Below, piece by piece: positions 25,665 through 28,027 of a DNA stretch of 28,027 nucleotides (position 1 is the first letter of the stretch; each line of letters opens with the position of its first letter). The position numbers were made by a program, and so were the translations under genes. The notes beneath the pieces were generated by a model. That model was not told where the DNA came from and did no database searches. It saw nothing but the letters and a program-made list of their open reading frames with translations. Source of the stretch: CAZZBK01 sp964652155. Its GTDB lineage: Bacteria; Planctomycetota; Planctomycetia; Pirellulales; PNKZ01. Where the stretch lies: the NCBI GenBank assembly GCA_964652155.1, contig CAZZBK010000080.1, forward strand, positions 1-28,027, written 5' to 3'.

Positions 25665-26213
25665 ATGGGCGAGCCCACTCCACACGAACCGGTGGTGTTG
25701 CTGTTGGCGGTCATCACGCGCTACGCCGAGGCACTGGAGTGGACCCGCGCGCGTGCCGAAGCGACCTGGGGTCGCGCCGCCCAGGTGAGTCCCACATTCG
25801 ACTTTCATGAGACGAATTACTACGAAGTGACGATGGGGCCAACGCTCGGCAAGACGTTCCTGGCCTTCGACTCGCTCGCCGATGCCGCCGAGGTCGCCGA
25901 TTGGAAACGGCTCACCAACGCCTGGGAGATCGAGTACGCACAACTCGGGCGACACCCCGAACCACGCCCCCTGAACCTCGATCCCGGCTACATCACCCCA
26001 GCCAAGCTCGTGCTAGCATCGACCAAAGATCACGCTCATCGCATGTACCTGGGACAGGGCATGTACGCCGAGGTCACGTTGTTTTATCAACATGGCCAGT
26101 GGCAACATCATGCGTTCACGTTTCCTGACTACCGTCGGGCCGACTACCAGGCGTACTTTACAACCGTTCGCAACGAGTTGATGCGACGTAGGCGAAAACC
26201 TCTGTTGCCCTAA
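25665..26213 (+). CDS. DUF4416 family protein
   Basis: A 182-residue soluble protein that matches the DUF4416 family in length and pattern: FDFHETNYYEVTMGPTLGKT (45-64), RPLNLDPGYITPAKLVLAST (101-120), KDHAHRMYLGQGMYAEVTLF (121-140) and FTFPDYRRADYQAYF (151-165). The family is widespread in bacteria and sometimes mislabelled as a GTP-binding protein; I see no GTPase motifs, and its activity is not established. The conserved His and Tyr residues suggest a ligand or metal site. The ATG at 25665 lacks a close ribosome-binding site (AAGGAA is 14 bases away). It is separated from the methyltransferase by the REP-like palindrome and precedes the cytochrome lipoprotein gene by 84 bases. Confidence 0.85.
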   Translation: MGEPTPHEPVVLLLAVITRYAEALEWTRARAEATWGRAAQVSPTFDFHETNYYEVTMGPTLGKTFLAFDSLADAAEVADWKRLTNAWEIEYAQLGRHPEPRPLNLDPGYITPAKLVLASTKDHAHRMYLGQGMYAEVTLFYQHGQWQHHAFTFPDYRRADYQAYFTTVRNELMRRRRKPLLP

Positions 26214-26297
26214 ACGGTCAAACCGCAGAGAATTTCGCCCACGGAAAATCCATGGATCGAGGGGCTGTCCGAGTTGCAGACCCAAGGGAATCGCGGC

Positions 26298-28001
26298 ATG
26301 AGTCATTTGGCGGAGCGATGGTTTTGCGCGTGGCTCATCGTTGGCGCGGCGCTCGTGGGCTGCAACGACGAACCGTCGCAGCCCCCTGCATTGCTCGGCG
26401 CGAACGACTCGCAGGCCAGACCCATCGACGATCCTCACATTGTCACGACCGCCGCGACCGTCGAGCCCTCTGCAACCAAGCCACTGCCAGCAGTCGAGCC
26501 TCAGCACCCCGAGGCCGCGCAGCTCAAGCTCGCGCCTCATCAGGCCATGTTTCAGGTCGAGCCGCAATTGGCCGCCGAGATGGTTCGCCGCAATGGCGAG
26601 ATCCTGGTCGACTGGCCCACGCCGCACGTTGCGCTGCTGCTGACCGGCGACCTGGCCGGGTATTTGGAGCCCTGCGGCTGCGCGGGCCTGGAGAATCAAA
26701 AGGGGGGCATGAGCCGACGCCACGCGCTGCTCAAGCAGCTGCGCGCGAAAGGCTGGCCGGTCGTCCCGCTCGATGCTGGCGGACTCGTTAAGCGAACGGG
26801 CCGACAGCAGGAACTCAAATTTCAAACGGCGGTCGAGGCCTTTCGCCAGATGGATTATCGCGCCATCGGTTGGGGTGCCGACGACCTGCGCCTATCGGTG
26901 GGCGAAGTCGCCGCGGCGATTGCCGAGCCCGACGGCAGCAAAAGCCGCTTTGTGTCGGCCAACGTCGGACTGTTCGGTGCCGAGTCGGGGCTCACCCAGC
27001 GCTGGGTGATCATCGAGCAAGGCGGGCACAAGATTGGGGTTACGAGCGTGCTTGCCGACGCTTTGCAGAGCGCGATCAACAATCCAGACATCGCGCTGCA
27101 AAAGGCCGACGCGGCGCTGGAGCAAGTGTTGCCTGAGTTGACGAAAGCGGCCGATTTTCGCGTGCTGCTCGCGCAGGCCGATCCGGCCGAGGCCCGCCGC
27201 CTGGCGCAAAAGTTCCCCGGCTTTCAAGTTGTCGTTTGCTCGGGTCATATCGATGAACCCCCTTCGCGGCCCGAGATTATCGAGGGGACGAAAACGATCC
27301 TCGTGCAGGCCAGTCACAAGGGAATGTACGCGGTCGTGCTCGGCCTGTATGACAGCGGCGAGCAACGCATCCGTTATCAGCGGGTTCCGTTCGACGCCCG
27401 CTTTGCCGACTCGGTCGAGATGCACAAGCTCAAGACCGAGTATCAATCGCAGTTGCAAGCGCTCGGTTGGGAAGGTGTTGGGATCAAGCCACGGCTCTTT
27501 CCGAACGCGCAAGACGAAGCGGATCTCTCCGGCCGATTCGTCGGCAGCCAGAAATGCGGCGAGTGCCACAGCAAGGCGTTCGAGGTGTTTGCGAACACGA
27601 CCCATGCGACGGCCACGACGACGCTCCTGAAGCTCGACCCACCGCGGCAGTTCGACGCCGAATGCATCAGTTGTCACGCGATCGGTTGGCATCCGTCGGA
27701 GTACTATCCTTACGTCAGCGGGTTTCTCGGCGTGGACAAGACGCCGCATCTGATCGGCAATGGCTGCGAGAACTGTCACGGCCCCGGCGCGGCGCATGTC
27801 GCCGCCGAGAGCGGCATGTTTGCTTCGAGCAACCCGCTCCGCAGCAACACCGCGCAGCGTGACAAGCTGCGGGCCCAGATGCGCGTGCCACTCGGCACAA
27901 AAGAGAACAATAGCTGTCTCAAATGTCACGACGTCGACAATAGCCCCGAGTTCAACCTAGAGAGCTATTGGGCCGATATCGTGCACAAGGGGAAGGACTG
28001 A
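26298..28001 (+). CDS. lipoprotein fusing UshA-like nucleotidase fold with tetraheme cytochrome c
   Basis: A 567-residue exported protein. It starts with a lipoprotein signal ending in LVGC (Cys22, the lipid-attachment residue), then a Pro/Ala-rich linker. Residues about 110-390 resemble the metallophosphoesterase part of UshA/5'-nucleotidases: LLLTGDLAGYLEPCGCAGL at the start, VVVCSGHIDEPP and TKTILVQASHKGMYAVVLGL at the end. The usual Asp-x-His metal ligands in the first block are replaced by a GYLEPCGC motif (C126, C128). The C-terminal part has four CxxCH haem sites: CGECH (420), CISCH (456), CENCH (490) and CLKCH (540). It should be membrane-anchored outside the cytoplasm and carry electrons; the partner and reaction are unknown. 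The ATG at 26298 has AGGGA eight bases upstream; an earlier in-frame TTG is less likely. Confidence 0.9.
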   Translation: MSHLAERWFCAWLIVGAALVGCNDEPSQPPALLGANDSQARPIDDPHIVTTAATVEPSATKPLPAVEPQHPEAAQLKLAPHQAMFQVEPQLAAEMVRRNGEILVDWPTPHVALLLTGDLAGYLEPCGCAGLENQKGGMSRRHALLKQLRAKGWPVVPLDAGGLVKRTGRQQELKFQTAVEAFRQMDYRAIGWGADDLRLSVGEVAAAIAEPDGSKSRFVSANVGLFGAESGLTQRWVIIEQGGHKIGVTSVLADALQSAINNPDIALQKADAALEQVLPELTKAADFRVLLAQADPAEARRLAQKFPGFQVVVCSGHIDEPPSRPEIIEGTKTILVQASHKGMYAVVLGLYDSGEQRIRYQRVPFDARFADSVEMHKLKTEYQSQLQALGWEGVGIKPRLFPNAQDEADLSGRFVGSQKCGECHSKAFEVFANTTHATATTTLLKLDPPRQFDAECISCHAIGWHPSEYYPYVSGFLGVDKTPHLIGNGCENCHGPGAAHVAAESGMFASSNPLRSNTAQRDKLRAQMRVPLGTKENNSCLKCHDVDNSPEFNLESYWADIVHKGKD

Positions 28002-28027
28002 GAAGGAAGTGCTCGAAGTGCTAAATG

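Overview
The window looks like chromosomal DNA of a planctomycete (Planctomycetota, perhaps Pirellulales-like). The clearest pointers are the adjacent DUF1549/DUF1553 (PSCyt2/PSD1) cytochrome-like gene and Tat-exported DUF1501 gene, a secreted PQQ-type propeller protein, a nucleotidase-like multiheme cytochrome lipoprotein, and a GC-rich sequence with long antisense open frames. The genus cannot be fixed from the sequence. A run of exactly 100 N (6884-6983) marks a scaffold gap, so the distance across it is not reliable.

Layout. 2-6139 (+): the C-terminal part of an SGNH-hydrolase-like protein, the RNA helicase HrpA, and a secreted PQQ-like propeller protein, closed by a strong bidirectional terminator. 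6170-6475 (-): a lone small basic protein, followed by AT-richer DNA and the gap. 7066-7226 (-): tRNA-Ala(CGC) with CCA encoded, a good sigma-70 promoter and an intrinsic terminator. 7262-9659 (-): type III glutamine synthetase with its own terminator and, upstream, a candidate sigma-54 promoter plus a 21-nt perfect palindrome. 9904-13405 (-): a compact three-gene exopolysaccharide unit (Wzz-like chain-length protein, GT4 glycosyltransferase, WecG/TagA glycosyltransferase). 13600-14956 (-): a stand-alone CaMKII-association-domain-like protein and ThyX. 15291-18169 (+): the DUF1549/DUF1553 and DUF1501 pair. 18190-22799 (-): glnS, gltX and a six-helix membrane protein with an acidic tail. 23151-28001 (+): a GT39-like membrane protein overlapping a SAM methyltransferase, a REP-like palindrome, a DUF4416 protein and a tetraheme nucleotidase-like lipoprotein.

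How the genes fit together. Several belong to glutamine/glutamate metabolism and its use in translation (type III glutamine synthetase, GlnRS, GluRS), but they are not one operon. Two neighbourhoods concern surface glycans (9904-13405 and 23151-25527). Secreted or membrane-anchored c-type-cytochrome-like proteins typical of planctomycetes appear twice.

Most of the window is ordinary planctomycete chromosome. The observations most worth following are the sigma-54-type promoter and palindrome before glutamine synthetase, the bacterial CaMKII hub-like protein, the nucleotidase-like/cytochrome fusion with a cysteine motif where a metal site would be expected, the orphan basic protein, and the REP-like palindrome at 25553-25608. 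I found no CRISPR array, no recognisable transposase and no clear defence system.
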